This document shows, piece after piece, positions 25,199 through 31,487 of a DNA stretch of 64,000 bases. The DNA is from Magnetospirillum fulvum. Lineage in GTDB: Bacteria; Pseudomonadota; Alphaproteobacteria; Rhodospirillales; Magnetospirillaceae. Each line of letters opens with the position of its first letter. Positions within the stretch are counted from its first letter, which is position 1. The stretch spans positions 124,001-188,000 of the forward strand of contig NZ_FNWO01000006.1 of NCBI RefSeq assembly GCF_900108475.1. The letters run 5' to 3'. The notes under the pieces were generated by a model. It searched no databases. It had not been told where the DNA came from and saw only the letters and a list, made by a program, of their open reading frames with translations. The position numbers and the translations under genes are program-made.

Positions 25199-27742
25199 AT
25201 GGAACGCAACCTCGCCCTCTCTCTGGTTATTGGTGCCACTGTCGGCAGCAGCATGCGTACCGCTGTCGGCTCCACCATTTCCGAGGTGGGTAGGTTGGGG
25301 GCCGCTGTCCGCGACGCGGAAAAGGGCAAGGCGGACGCCCTGAAGGAAACCGCCAAGGTCGAGCGGACACAGCAGCAGCTTCAAGCCTACCGAACGCTGG
25401 GGCGCGAGGTGCTTGCCGCTGGACGCGCGCACCGGGACGCCCAAGAGAAGGTCAAGGCGTTGGCGCGCGAGATCGGCGCCAGCGCCGCGCCCACCAAGGC
25501 TCAGGAAAAGGCGTTGGAGGACGCGCGCAAGGTGGTGACGCGCTCGGCGGCGGCGGAAGAGGCCAAGAAGCAGCGTCTCATCGCCCTGCGCGGCGAACTC
25601 AAGGCCGCTGGCGTGGATACGACCAAGCTGGCGGACGCGGAACGCAAGCTCACCGCAGACCTCGGCAGCGCCAAGGCCAAGGTCGAAGACACCACCCGTT
25701 CCATCGGTCGCTTGGGTGATGCCATTGACCGGGTGGAGAAGCGACGCGAGATCGGCACCGAACTGGGGAAAACCATCGGCACTGTCGGGGCTGCCTACAT
25801 GGCGTTGCGCCAGCCGGTGAAGGAGGCGGGCGACTTCGAACACCACCTGCGCGCCTTCGGCAACACGGCCAACATGACTGCCGGGGAACTGGAGGGCGTG
25901 CGCAAGAAAATCCGTGCCATGTCGTCGGAGGTGCTGCAATCCAATGAGGCGCTGTTGAGCGGCGTCGAGGTGCTGGTGGGAAAGGGCATGGACGCCCGCG
26001 AGGCACTGACAGCTATCGGGAGCATTGGCCGTGCCGCCACCGGTGCCAGCATGGACGACATGGCCAACTTGTCCTACAGCGTCATCAGCAACCTGCATGT
26101 GCCCGTGGATCAACTGGGCAAGGCGCTGAACATCATGGCCGCCGCCGGTAAGGAGGGCGGCTTCGAACTCAAGAACATGGCGCAGCAGTTCCCCCAGTTG
26201 ACCGCCGCCGCCGCCAGTCTGGGGTTGACCGGAACCGAGGCTGTCGCTTCGCTCGGCGCCGCGCTACAGGTTGCGATGAAGGGTGCCAGCGACCCCAGCA
26301 CAGCCGCCAACAATCTGGCGAACTTCCTGGGTAAGATCGCCAGCCCGGAAACGGTGAAGAATTTCGAGAAGCTGGGCATCGACATCAAGCAGGCGTTGGC
26401 CGATGGCGCCGCCTCTGGCGAGAACCCCATGGAGACGGTCATGCGCCAGATCGCCGAGGCGACTGGCGCCGACCTGGACAAGGCGATGGCCGATGCCTTC
26501 GACGGCAACGGCAAGATGGTGGAAGGCGCTGCCGACAGAATTGCCGAGCGGTTCAAGCTGGGGGAACTGTTCGGAGATAAGCAGGTTCAGGACTTCCTGG
26601 CTCCGATGTTGGCCGGTTATCAAGACTACCTGAAGATCAAGCAGAAGGCAGCGGGGGCCACCGGCGTGGTCGATAAGGATTTCGCCAACATGGCGGGAAC
26701 CTTCAACAAGGCGTCGGAACGCCTCGGTTTGGCATGGTCCAACATCAAGGAAGGCGTAGGCGCCTCCCTGCTTCCGGTCCTTACGCCACTCACCAATAGC
26801 CTTGCCACCGCCGCCGAAGGCGTTGCCGACCTCACCGAACAGTTCCCCTTGCTCACGGCTGGCGTCGTCACCGTTGGCGGCGGGTTTCTGGCATTTCGCA
26901 CGGCTGCACTGACGGCCCGGTATGGCGCGACTTTCCTGCGCGGTGGCTTGCGCGCCGTGGTGGGCGAAACCGTCAATGCCGGTCGGACCTCTGGCACCGC
27001 CGCCGGCGCTGTCGGCAGGCTCGGAGCCGCCATGGGGGCCACCGGCGGGCGCATGGGCACCACCATCACCCGGCTGCGCCAGTACACCGCCGCCGCCAAT
27101 GCGGCCGCCACCGCCTCCGGGCGGCTGGCGAACGCCCAAGGCGGTGTGGGTGAAGTGGGAGGCATCGGTGGCGGCGCTGGCAGGCTCGGCAAGGCCCTGC
27201 GCTTTGGCGGCAAGGCGCTGGGTGCCGCCGGGCTGATCGTCAATGCCGGGTTCGCGGCCAAAGACCTGATGGACCCCGCCTTGTCCAGGGAGAATAAGGG
27301 CGCATCGGTCGGCAATCTGGCTGGTGGGCTGGGAGGTGCCGCCGCTGGCGCCGCCATCGGCTCGTTCGTGCCCTTGGTGGGTACGGCTATCGGCGCCCTT
27401 ATCGGCGGCGCCCTGGGGGCGTTCGGCGGCGAGAAGTTGGGCGCCCTGGCGGGGCGGACCGGCGTGGGCCAAACCGTTGGCGGCATCATGGCCGCCACGG
27501 CGGCGACGACGCCTGCCCTGGCCGCGAACGTAATGCCGCCGCCTCAGGCGCCGCCTGCCATCGAGCGGGCCGGGCCGGAAAGGAACATCCCCGCCGCCGC
27601 GACTACCTACAACACCTTCCACATCACCATTCAGACCCAACCAGGCCAGGATACCAAGGCGATTGGCGAAGAGGTGCGGCGCCAACTCGAAACCCATATC
27701 AGGATGGTCGGCGAGCGTCAGCGCGGGGCCTTATATGATTAA
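25199..27742 (+). CDS. Phage tail tape measure protein
   Basis: An 847-residue protein. The N-terminal 200 residues are coiled coil, residues ~200-470 form the TP901-type tape-measure core (FEHHLRAFGNTANMTAGELEGVRKKIRAMS... LLSGVEVLVGKGMD), and Gly/Ala-rich hydrophobic segments lie near residues 660-790. It ends in GERQRGALYD, the usual C-terminus of such proteins, so the gene is complete. It sets tail length in tailed phages. The ATG at 25199 has GGAGG four bases upstream. It starts only 34 bases after the capsid gene, a junction not found in intact Mu-like phages, which indicates an internal deletion. Confidence 0.9.
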   Translation: MERNLALSLVIGATVGSSMRTAVGSTISEVGRLGAAVRDAEKGKADALKETAKVERTQQQLQAYRTLGREVLAAGRAHRDAQEKVKALAREIGASAAPTKAQEKALEDARKVVTRSAAAEEAKKQRLIALRGELKAAGVDTTKLADAERKLTADLGSAKAKVEDTTRSIGRLGDAIDRVEKRREIGTELGKTIGTVGAAYMALRQPVKEAGDFEHHLRAFGNTANMTAGELEGVRKKIRAMSSEVLQSNEALLSGVEVLVGKGMDAREALTAIGSIGRAATGASMDDMANLSYSVISNLHVPVDQLGKALNIMAAAGKEGGFELKNMAQQFPQLTAAAASLGLTGTEAVASLGAALQVAMKGASDPSTAANNLANFLGKIASPETVKNFEKLGIDIKQALADGAASGENPMETVMRQIAEATGADLDKAMADAFDGNGKMVEGAADRIAERFKLGELFGDKQVQDFLAPMLAGYQDYLKIKQKAAGATGVVDKDFANMAGTFNKASERLGLAWSNIKEGVGASLLPVLTPLTNSLATAAEGVADLTEQFPLLTAGVVTVGGGFLAFRTAALTARYGATFLRGGLRAVVGETVNAGRTSGTAAGAVGRLGAAMGATGGRMGTTITRLRQYTAAANAAATASGRLANAQGGVGEVGGIGGGAGRLGKALRFGGKALGAAGLIVNAGFAAKDLMDPALSRENKGASVGNLAGGLGGAAAGAAIGSFVPLVGTAIGALIGGALGAFGGEKLGALAGRTGVGQTVGGIMAATAATTPALAANVMPPPQAPPAIERAGPERNIPAAATTYNTFHITIQTQPGQDTKAIGEEVRRQLETHIRMVGERQRGALYD

Positions 27743-27784
27743 GCTGATCCAGGCAGAAGCAAGTAGTCAAAGTATTCGCTTCTG

Positions 27785-27813
27785 TCCAAAATCAAACGCC
27801 GATTTATCCAAAA
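27785..27813 (-). promoter_or_regulatory. Right-end transposase-site pair (R1, R2)
   Basis: TCCAAAATC occurs at 27807-27815 and 27785-27793, i.e. TTTTGGA on the minus strand at offsets 18 and 40 from the right terminus. The 22-bp spacing equals that of the R1/R2 MuA sites of phage Mu. A third site was not found. Confidence 0.6.
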
Positions 27814-27830
27814 TCAGCCGCCGCGCTACA

Positions 27831-27835
27831 TCTTG
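27831..27835. repeat. Target-site duplication TCTTG, right copy
   Basis: Matches the five bases 19887-19891 immediately left of the prophage. After this point the interrupted integrase frame resumes. Confidence 0.75.
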
Positions 27836-27940
27836 CCGTCCGAAACAGGGCGGCAAAGCCTGGATCGTCCAGCCGCAAAGACATCGAGGACACGCACAAC
27901 GCGACATCGGAGCGCCAGCTTCAATGATTGGATCAAGGTG
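27836..27940 (+). pseudogene. Decayed integrase continuation after the prophage
   Basis: Directly after the target duplication the original frame reads PSETGRQ, a natural continuation of KRLVDDFL in tyrosine integrases. A second frame over the same bases reads PKQGGKAWIVQPQRHRGHAQRDIGAP, close to the (S/G)GxKxWIVQYR...R..IG strand pair of the integrase N-terminal domain. The expected segment between them is missing and a frameshift separates them, and nothing of the catalytic domain is seen. The call is inferred and moderate. Confidence 0.5.
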
Positions 27941-28005
27941 GGGGCGGGCGCAGCAAAGCGAGCCTCGGCCCCCTTGACGTAGAACGGATATAGAAAGCGG
28001 GGCTC

Positions 28006-28035
28006 TTGACTGTTACGCTTTCCGTAACACATAAT
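28006..28035 (+). promoter_or_regulatory. higBA promoter with internal palindromic operator
   Basis: TTGACT (28006-28011) and CATAAT (28030-28035) are separated by 18 bases. The spacer contains GTTACG-CTTTC-CGTAAC (28012-28028), a perfect inverted repeat between the -35 and -10 boxes. This is the expected arrangement for autorepression by the HigA antitoxin. Confidence 0.7.
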
Positions 28036-28041
28036 GAGCTC

Positions 28042-28362
28042 ATGCCGATCAGAACTTATGCCGATCGCCGCACGGCGGACTTCGCCGCAGGTATGCGGAT
28101 CAAGGAATTCCAGGCGTTTGAGCGTCAAGCGGCGAAGGGACTGACCAAGCTGAATGCGGTCGGTCGGTTGATCGAACTCCGCAATCCTCCCTCAAACCGT
28201 TTTGAGGCCTTGGGTGGAGATCGCGGCGGCCAATACAGCATTCGGATCAATGATCGCTGGCGCATTTGCTTCCGCTGGTCGTTCAGCGAAGATGTGGCCG
28301 GGCGAGACCCATTGATGGTGCCTGGCGACGCGGTGGACGTTGAGATCGTCGATTATCATTGA
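28042..28362 (+). CDS. higB: HigB-type toxin (RelE superfamily)
   Basis: A 106-residue toxin. The HigB/RelE-type pattern is visible: KGLTKLNAVGRLIELRNPPSNRFEALGGDRGGQYSIRINDRWRICFRW, followed by DAVDVEIVDYH at the C-terminus. The family cleaves mRNA on the ribosome. The ATG at 28042 is used, since the longer frame from 28006 would start inside the promoter. The antitoxin gene begins 7 bases downstream. The toxin-first order is typical of higBA. The locus sits between the decayed integrase and attR and may have stabilised the island. Confidence 0.88.
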   Translation: MPIRTYADRRTADFAAGMRIKEFQAFERQAAKGLTKLNAVGRLIELRNPPSNRFEALGGDRGGQYSIRINDRWRICFRWSFSEDVAGRDPLMVPGDAVDVEIVDYH

Positions 28363-28369
28363 GGATGCC

Positions 28370-28732
28370 ATGAGCTACGCCGCTACCGATCATTTGCCGC
28401 CGATCCATCCCGGTGAGATTTTGAAAGACGAATTGGACGCGCTGTCGATGAGCGCACGCAAATTCGCCGAACACATCCGTGTGCCCCCTAACGCCGTGAC
28501 CGCTATTCTGAATTGCGAGCGCGGGGTGACGGCGCAGATGGCTTTGCGGCTTGGGCAGGCATTCGGCACTGGGCCAGGATATTGGATGCGTTTGCAGGAT
28601 ATATATGAGGAGAAGCGTGCCCGAGAGGAATTGGGGGGCGTGCTGGAGGGCATCGAACTGCTGGAAGCCGTAGGGCAATCAAAGACGCCGACGACATCGA
28701 CGGTTACACCGCATTTCGACCAATCGAATTAG
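28370..28732 (+). CDS. higA: HigA-type antitoxin (XRE HTH)
   Basis: A 120-residue antitoxin. The start HLPPIHPGEILKDELDALSMSARKFAEHIRVPPNAVTAILNCERGVTAQMALRLGQAFGTGPGYWMRLQ (segments) is the standard HigA family HTH: PxHPGExLxxE...S...A...V....I..I..G.R.IT...ALRL...FG.....WL.LQ. The ATG at 28370 has GAGG five bases upstream. It neutralises HigB and is expected to bind the palindrome at 28012-28028. The C-terminus is Thr/Ser-rich and not conserved. Confidence 0.92.
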   Translation: MSYAATDHLPPIHPGEILKDELDALSMSARKFAEHIRVPPNAVTAILNCERGVTAQMALRLGQAFGTGPGYWMRLQDIYEEKRAREELGGVLEGIELLEAVGQSKTPTTSTVTPHFDQSN

Positions 28733-28767
28733 ACGAACGAAATCAAGTCTCTACCAGAAATTTTTCT

Positions 28768-28895
28768 AAGCTTCCCACGCTTACGACGAGGGGGCGATTA
28801 TCTTCACCCGCTCCAACGACTTACCAATAAATCAACTCGTTAGCGGTTCCGCAGGAATGCCGAGGCATGCCGCGTCGTGCCCGAAATGCCGGGTG
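28768..28895 (+). repeat. attR: right direct repeat of the island (partial tRNA-Gly copy)
   Basis: AAGCTTCCC(A/C)(A/C)GCTTACGACGAGG... continues through a mutated T-arm, CACCCGCTCCAACGAC, and about 80 bases of flank (ACCAATAAATCARCTCGTTAGCG ... CATGCCGCGT) shared with 19682-19810. The 5' half of the tRNA is absent, so it is not a working tRNA gene. It marks the right end of the island. Confidence 0.8.
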
Positions 28896-28994
28896 GGGCT
28901 GCGTGAAGCGGATGACCTTAATCTTGACGAAACGAATCTATCTAGTAATTATCCATACTGGAAGTAGATATTTTTACATTTAAGGGGCCTAACA

Positions 28995-29096
28995 ATGGGT
29001 AGCTTTTCTTTTCTTCACTGGCTTGTTCCTCCCGCAATATTTATCGGAATTATTTATCTAATTTTCCGCTTTGCACGAGCTATTCTCCGTCGATAA
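28995..29096 (+). CDS. 33-residue membrane peptide
   Basis: Codes for MGSFSFLHWL, a hydrophobic stretch (VPPAIFIGIIYLIF) and a basic end (RFARAILRR). The ATG has a strong AAGGGG site seven bases upstream, and the AT-rich sequence before it (about 28930-28985) looks promoter-like. The MGSxSxxHWL opening resembles that of small alphaproteobacterial membrane proteins. It is shorter than usual automatic cut-offs. Function unknown. Confidence 0.55.
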   Translation: MGSFSFLHWLVPPAIFIGIIYLIFRFARAILRR

Positions 29097-29124
29097 ACGA
29101 CGGTTAAAATATCCGCGTTGGTCC

Positions 29125-29281
29125 AGCGGTTGTTCGAATCCAGAGACGCCCTGCTTTTGAGCAGGGCGTTTACCAGAATGGCGAACTCTCGCATGATGGC
29201 GGTGATGACGACCTTGGCGGGTTTTCCGGTTGCGACGAGGGCGGGCATGTAGAGTGCCAGAGGGACATTGGCCCGTCCGCC
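29125..29281 (-). pseudogene. IS110-family transposase C-terminal relic
   Basis: On the minus strand the frame reads GGRANVPLALYMPAL, then VATGKPAKVVITAIMREFAI and LVNALLKS. This is the C-terminus of IS110-type transposases (GGRxxVRxALYMxAL... GKPxKVAxTAxMRKLxxxxNALL), with an internal deletion of about 15-20 residues between PAL and GKP. The 5' part and the ends of the element are missing, so it is inactive. It lies 200 bases outside the island's right repeat. Confidence 0.75.
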
Positions 29282-29369
29282 GTGTCAACTCGACGTCGGC
29301 CTGGATGCGATTATTGATTTTGGCCTCAATGCGGCAAAGCGCTGGCGGCGGACCACGATCGCGACCCGA

Positions 29370-30266
29370 TCACGGCAGCAGCGGTTCCGACGCCAGCGCC
29401 GCCCGCAGTGCCACTCCATCCCGTCCGGGCGATGTGCCGAACAGGCGGCGATAGTCGCGGCTGAATTGCGACGGACTTTCATAACCGATGGCGTAGCCGA
29501 CACCCGCCACGTCTTCGGCGTTGACGAGACGCCGCCGCGCCTCCTGAAGGCGGACCTGCTTTTGGAACTGAACCGGCGTCATCGTTGTCACCGCCTTGAA
29601 ATGGCGGTGAAAGCTCGGGACACTCATCGCCGCCAGCGCGGCGAGATCGGCCACGCGCAAGGGCTCGGCGTAATGGCTGCGAATAAAGGCGGTTACACGT
29701 TGAATGCGGGCGGCATGACCGTCAGCCAGCCCGATCTGACGGAGCGTGACGCCAAGCGGCCCGGACAACAGACGCCATGTGATCTCTTGCCGGATGAGCG
29801 GTGCCAAAACCGCAAGATCGCGCGGTATGGCGAGGAGCGATAGAAGCCGGGCAAGAGGATCACACAGGTCGGGATCGAGGGAAACGACCCGCAGCGGCTC
29901 GAACGGCGGCGGCGGCAAGACCTCAGCCTGGGCGGACAGAAGAGCCGCGACGGTCGCGGGGTCGATGGCGAGGCTGAGCGCCAGATACGGTTCCGCCGCG
30001 CTGGCCTCAGTGATCCGGGCCGTCACGGGCAGGTCCATTGAGGCCAGCAATCCTTGACCCGCTCGGTAGCGAAACGACCGATCGCCCAGCATCGTAGTCT
30101 TGCCCCCTTGCACGACGACACAGAACGAGGGGCGATAGACCGAACGGATCACCCCGCTCGGCCGATCGGCGCGAGTGAGCAAAAGACCGTCCAACGGCGT
30201 CTCCCGCCCATGGGCGCGCCAGTGCCGGTCAACGAGTTCGGCTAAGTCAACCAGGGTTGCTGTCAT
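29370..30266 (-). CDS. AraC-family regulator
   Basis: A 298-residue regulator. The N-terminal ~160 residues are the AraC_N-type effector domain (LVDRHWRAHGRETPLDGLLLTRADRPSG...YRPSFCVVVQGGKTTMLGDRSFRY). The C-terminal ~100 residues hold the paired helix-turn-helix motifs (PLRVADLAALAAMSVPSFHRHFKAVTTMTPVQFQKQVRLQEARRRL...VGYAIGYESPSQFSRDYRRLFGTSPGRD). The ATG at 30266 is used; the frame extends upstream to 30335. It diverges from the aldo-keto reductase gene across a 149-base gap, which is a common pairing and suggests it controls that gene. Confidence 0.92.
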   Translation of the reverse strand: MTATLVDLAELVDRHWRAHGRETPLDGLLLTRADRPSGVIRSVYRPSFCVVVQGGKTTMLGDRSFRYRAGQGLLASMDLPVTARITEASAAEPYLALSLAIDPATVAALLSAQAEVLPPPPFEPLRVVSLDPDLCDPLARLLSLLAIPRDLAVLAPLIRQEITWRLLSGPLGVTLRQIGLADGHAARIQRVTAFIRSHYAEPLRVADLAALAAMSVPSFHRHFKAVTTMTPVQFQKQVRLQEARRRLVNAEDVAGVGYAIGYESPSQFSRDYRRLFGTSPGRDGVALRAALASEPLLP

Positions 30267-30415
30267 GAGCTGCACTCTATCATCCTTCCGCGCCACGGGC
30301 ACCGGCCGGAACGTCGTCTTGATAGGATCGGGCAAGAGGATGAGAGGATCGCGGACGCGCGCCGGACCGGGATCCCATAGGATTGGGGCACCCCATCCCG
30401 ATAGGAGAACACGCC

Positions 30416-31435
30416 ATGCACATGCGTCAACTCGGCCACAGCGGTCTTTTCGTCTCGGAGCTCTGCCTCGGCACCATGACCTTCGGCGGAGGGGAAGACG
30501 GCTTCTGGGGCCAGATCGGCCGACTCGATCAGGAGGAAGCCGACAGTCTGGTCCGGACCGCGCTTGATGCGGGGATCAATTTCTTTGACACCGCCAACGT
30601 CTATTCGGCCGGACGCAGCGAGAGAATTCTTGGACAATCGTTGAAAAATCTCGGGATCGCCCGCGACGAGGTCGTGATCGCGACCAAAGTTCTGGGGCCG
30701 ATGGGCGATGGTCCGAATGCGCGCGGGGCCTCTCGCGGTCACATTCTCAGCCAGTGTCGGCAAAGCCTCGAACGGCTCGGTCTCGACCATATCGACCTCT
30801 ACCAGATCCACGGTTTCGACAATGCGACGCCGATCATGGAGACGCTCGAGGCGCTTGATACGCTCGTGCGCCAGGGGCACGTCCGTTACCTTGGCCTGTC
30901 GAACTGGGCGGCGTGGCAGGTCGTGAAGGCGGTCGGTCTCGCCGAGATGCGGCGGCTGGCACCAATCGTGTCGCTGCAAGCCTATTACACCCTCGTCGGC
31001 CGCGATCTGGAGCGCGAAATCGTGCCGATGCTGCTCGCCGAGAAGATCGGGCTGATGGTCTGGAGTCCGCTCGCCGGAGGCTATCTCTCGGGGAAATATG
31101 ACCGTGACGGCCAGTCGGCGGACGGGCGGCGCGCGACCTTCGACTTCCCGCCCGTCGATCGCACCCGCGGCGCCACGGCCCTGACCGAGATGCGCCGCAT
31201 CGCCGAGACCAAGGGATGCACGGTGGCGCAGGTGGCGCTCGCCTGGCTGCTGCACCAGCCGGTCGTCACCAGCGTCATCGTCGGTGCCAAACGGATCGAC
31301 CAGCTTGCCGACAACATTGCGGCAACACGGGTTTCGCTCGACGGCGACGATCTGGCCGCGATCGACGCCGTGACGAGGCTGCCGCCCGAATATCCCGGCT
31401 GGATGCTGGAACGCCAGGGAGCCTACCGATCGTAA
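30416..31435 (+). CDS. Aldo/keto reductase
   Basis: A 339-residue NADPH-dependent oxidoreductase of the AKR fold. The catalytic tetrad is recognisable: Asp and Tyr in FFDTANVYSAGRSE, Lys in VVIATKV, His in DLYQIHGFDNATP. C-terminal NADP-binding residues lie in VTSVIVGAKRIDQL. The subgroup resembles YajO/general-stress-type AKRs; the substrate is unknown. The ATG has AGGAGA seven bases upstream. Probably regulated by the divergent AraC-type protein. Confidence 0.92.
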   Translation: MHMRQLGHSGLFVSELCLGTMTFGGGEDGFWGQIGRLDQEEADSLVRTALDAGINFFDTANVYSAGRSERILGQSLKNLGIARDEVVIATKVLGPMGDGPNARGASRGHILSQCRQSLERLGLDHIDLYQIHGFDNATPIMETLEALDTLVRQGHVRYLGLSNWAAWQVVKAVGLAEMRRLAPIVSLQAYYTLVGRDLEREIVPMLLAEKIGLMVWSPLAGGYLSGKYDRDGQSADGRRATFDFPPVDRTRGATALTEMRRIAETKGCTVAQVALAWLLHQPVVTSVIVGAKRIDQLADNIAATRVSLDGDDLAAIDAVTRLPPEYPGWMLERQGAYRS

Positions 31436-31487
31436 GCAAAGGCAGACCCCCCGCTCCACGCCGCGAGGAAACGGCTGGAGCGGCGGA

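Larger units (their letters stand above)
19892..27830. mobile_element. Mu-like transposable prophage remnant, 7.9 kb
   Basis: The ends are TGTAACCCGG on the left and CCGCGCTACA on the right (inverted: TGTAGCGCGG), flanked by the 5-bp direct repeat TCTTG (19887-19891 and 27831-27835). A TTTTGGA motif begins at position 18 from each terminus. Inside are Mu-type genes in Mu order: leftward repressor candidate, rightward Ner/Cro-like regulator, Mor-type activator, head protease/scaffold, major head protein, tape measure. The transposase pair (A, B), lysis, terminase, portal, tail tube/sheath and baseplate genes are missing. At 7.9 kb it is about a fifth of the Mu genome (37 kb), so it is a deleted relic or a miniature derivative. 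Confidence 0.82.
19682..28895. mobile_element. Genomic island integrated at tRNA-Gly, itself interrupted by a Mu-like prophage
   Basis: The region is bounded by two imperfect direct repeats (19682-19810 and 28768-28895) that contain the 3' half of the tRNA-Gly gene and its flank. Immediately inside the left repeat is the start of an integrase-like gene on the plus strand, the usual position for a tRNA-targeting tyrosine recombinase. The interior holds a Mu-like prophage remnant inserted into that integrase gene, the rest of the decayed integrase, and a HigBA toxin-antitoxin pair. Several AT-rich stretches contrast with the GC-rich chromosome. The divergence between the repeats shows that the integration is old. 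Confidence 0.8.

Noticed and set aside
27663-27977. 104-codon frame across the prophage right end
   Set aside because: It overlaps the tape-measure gene in another frame and runs across the right terminus. Only the part after 27835 resembles an integrase, and it is listed as a pseudogene instead.
28768-28840. Second tRNA-Gly gene
   Set aside because: Only the 3' half is present and the T-arm is mutated (GGGGCGATTATC), so no cloverleaf can form.
19656-28895. Calling the whole region one intact prophage
   Set aside because: The tRNA repeats and the TGTA...TACA ends with TCTTG duplication define two different elements, one inside the other. Mu-type phages do not use tRNA attachment sites.
29149-29172. 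9-bp hairpin ACGCCCTGC-TTTTGA-GCAGGGCGT as a terminator
   Set aside because: It falls inside the coding part of the IS110 relic (NALLKSRAS) and has no T-tract, so it is more likely incidental.
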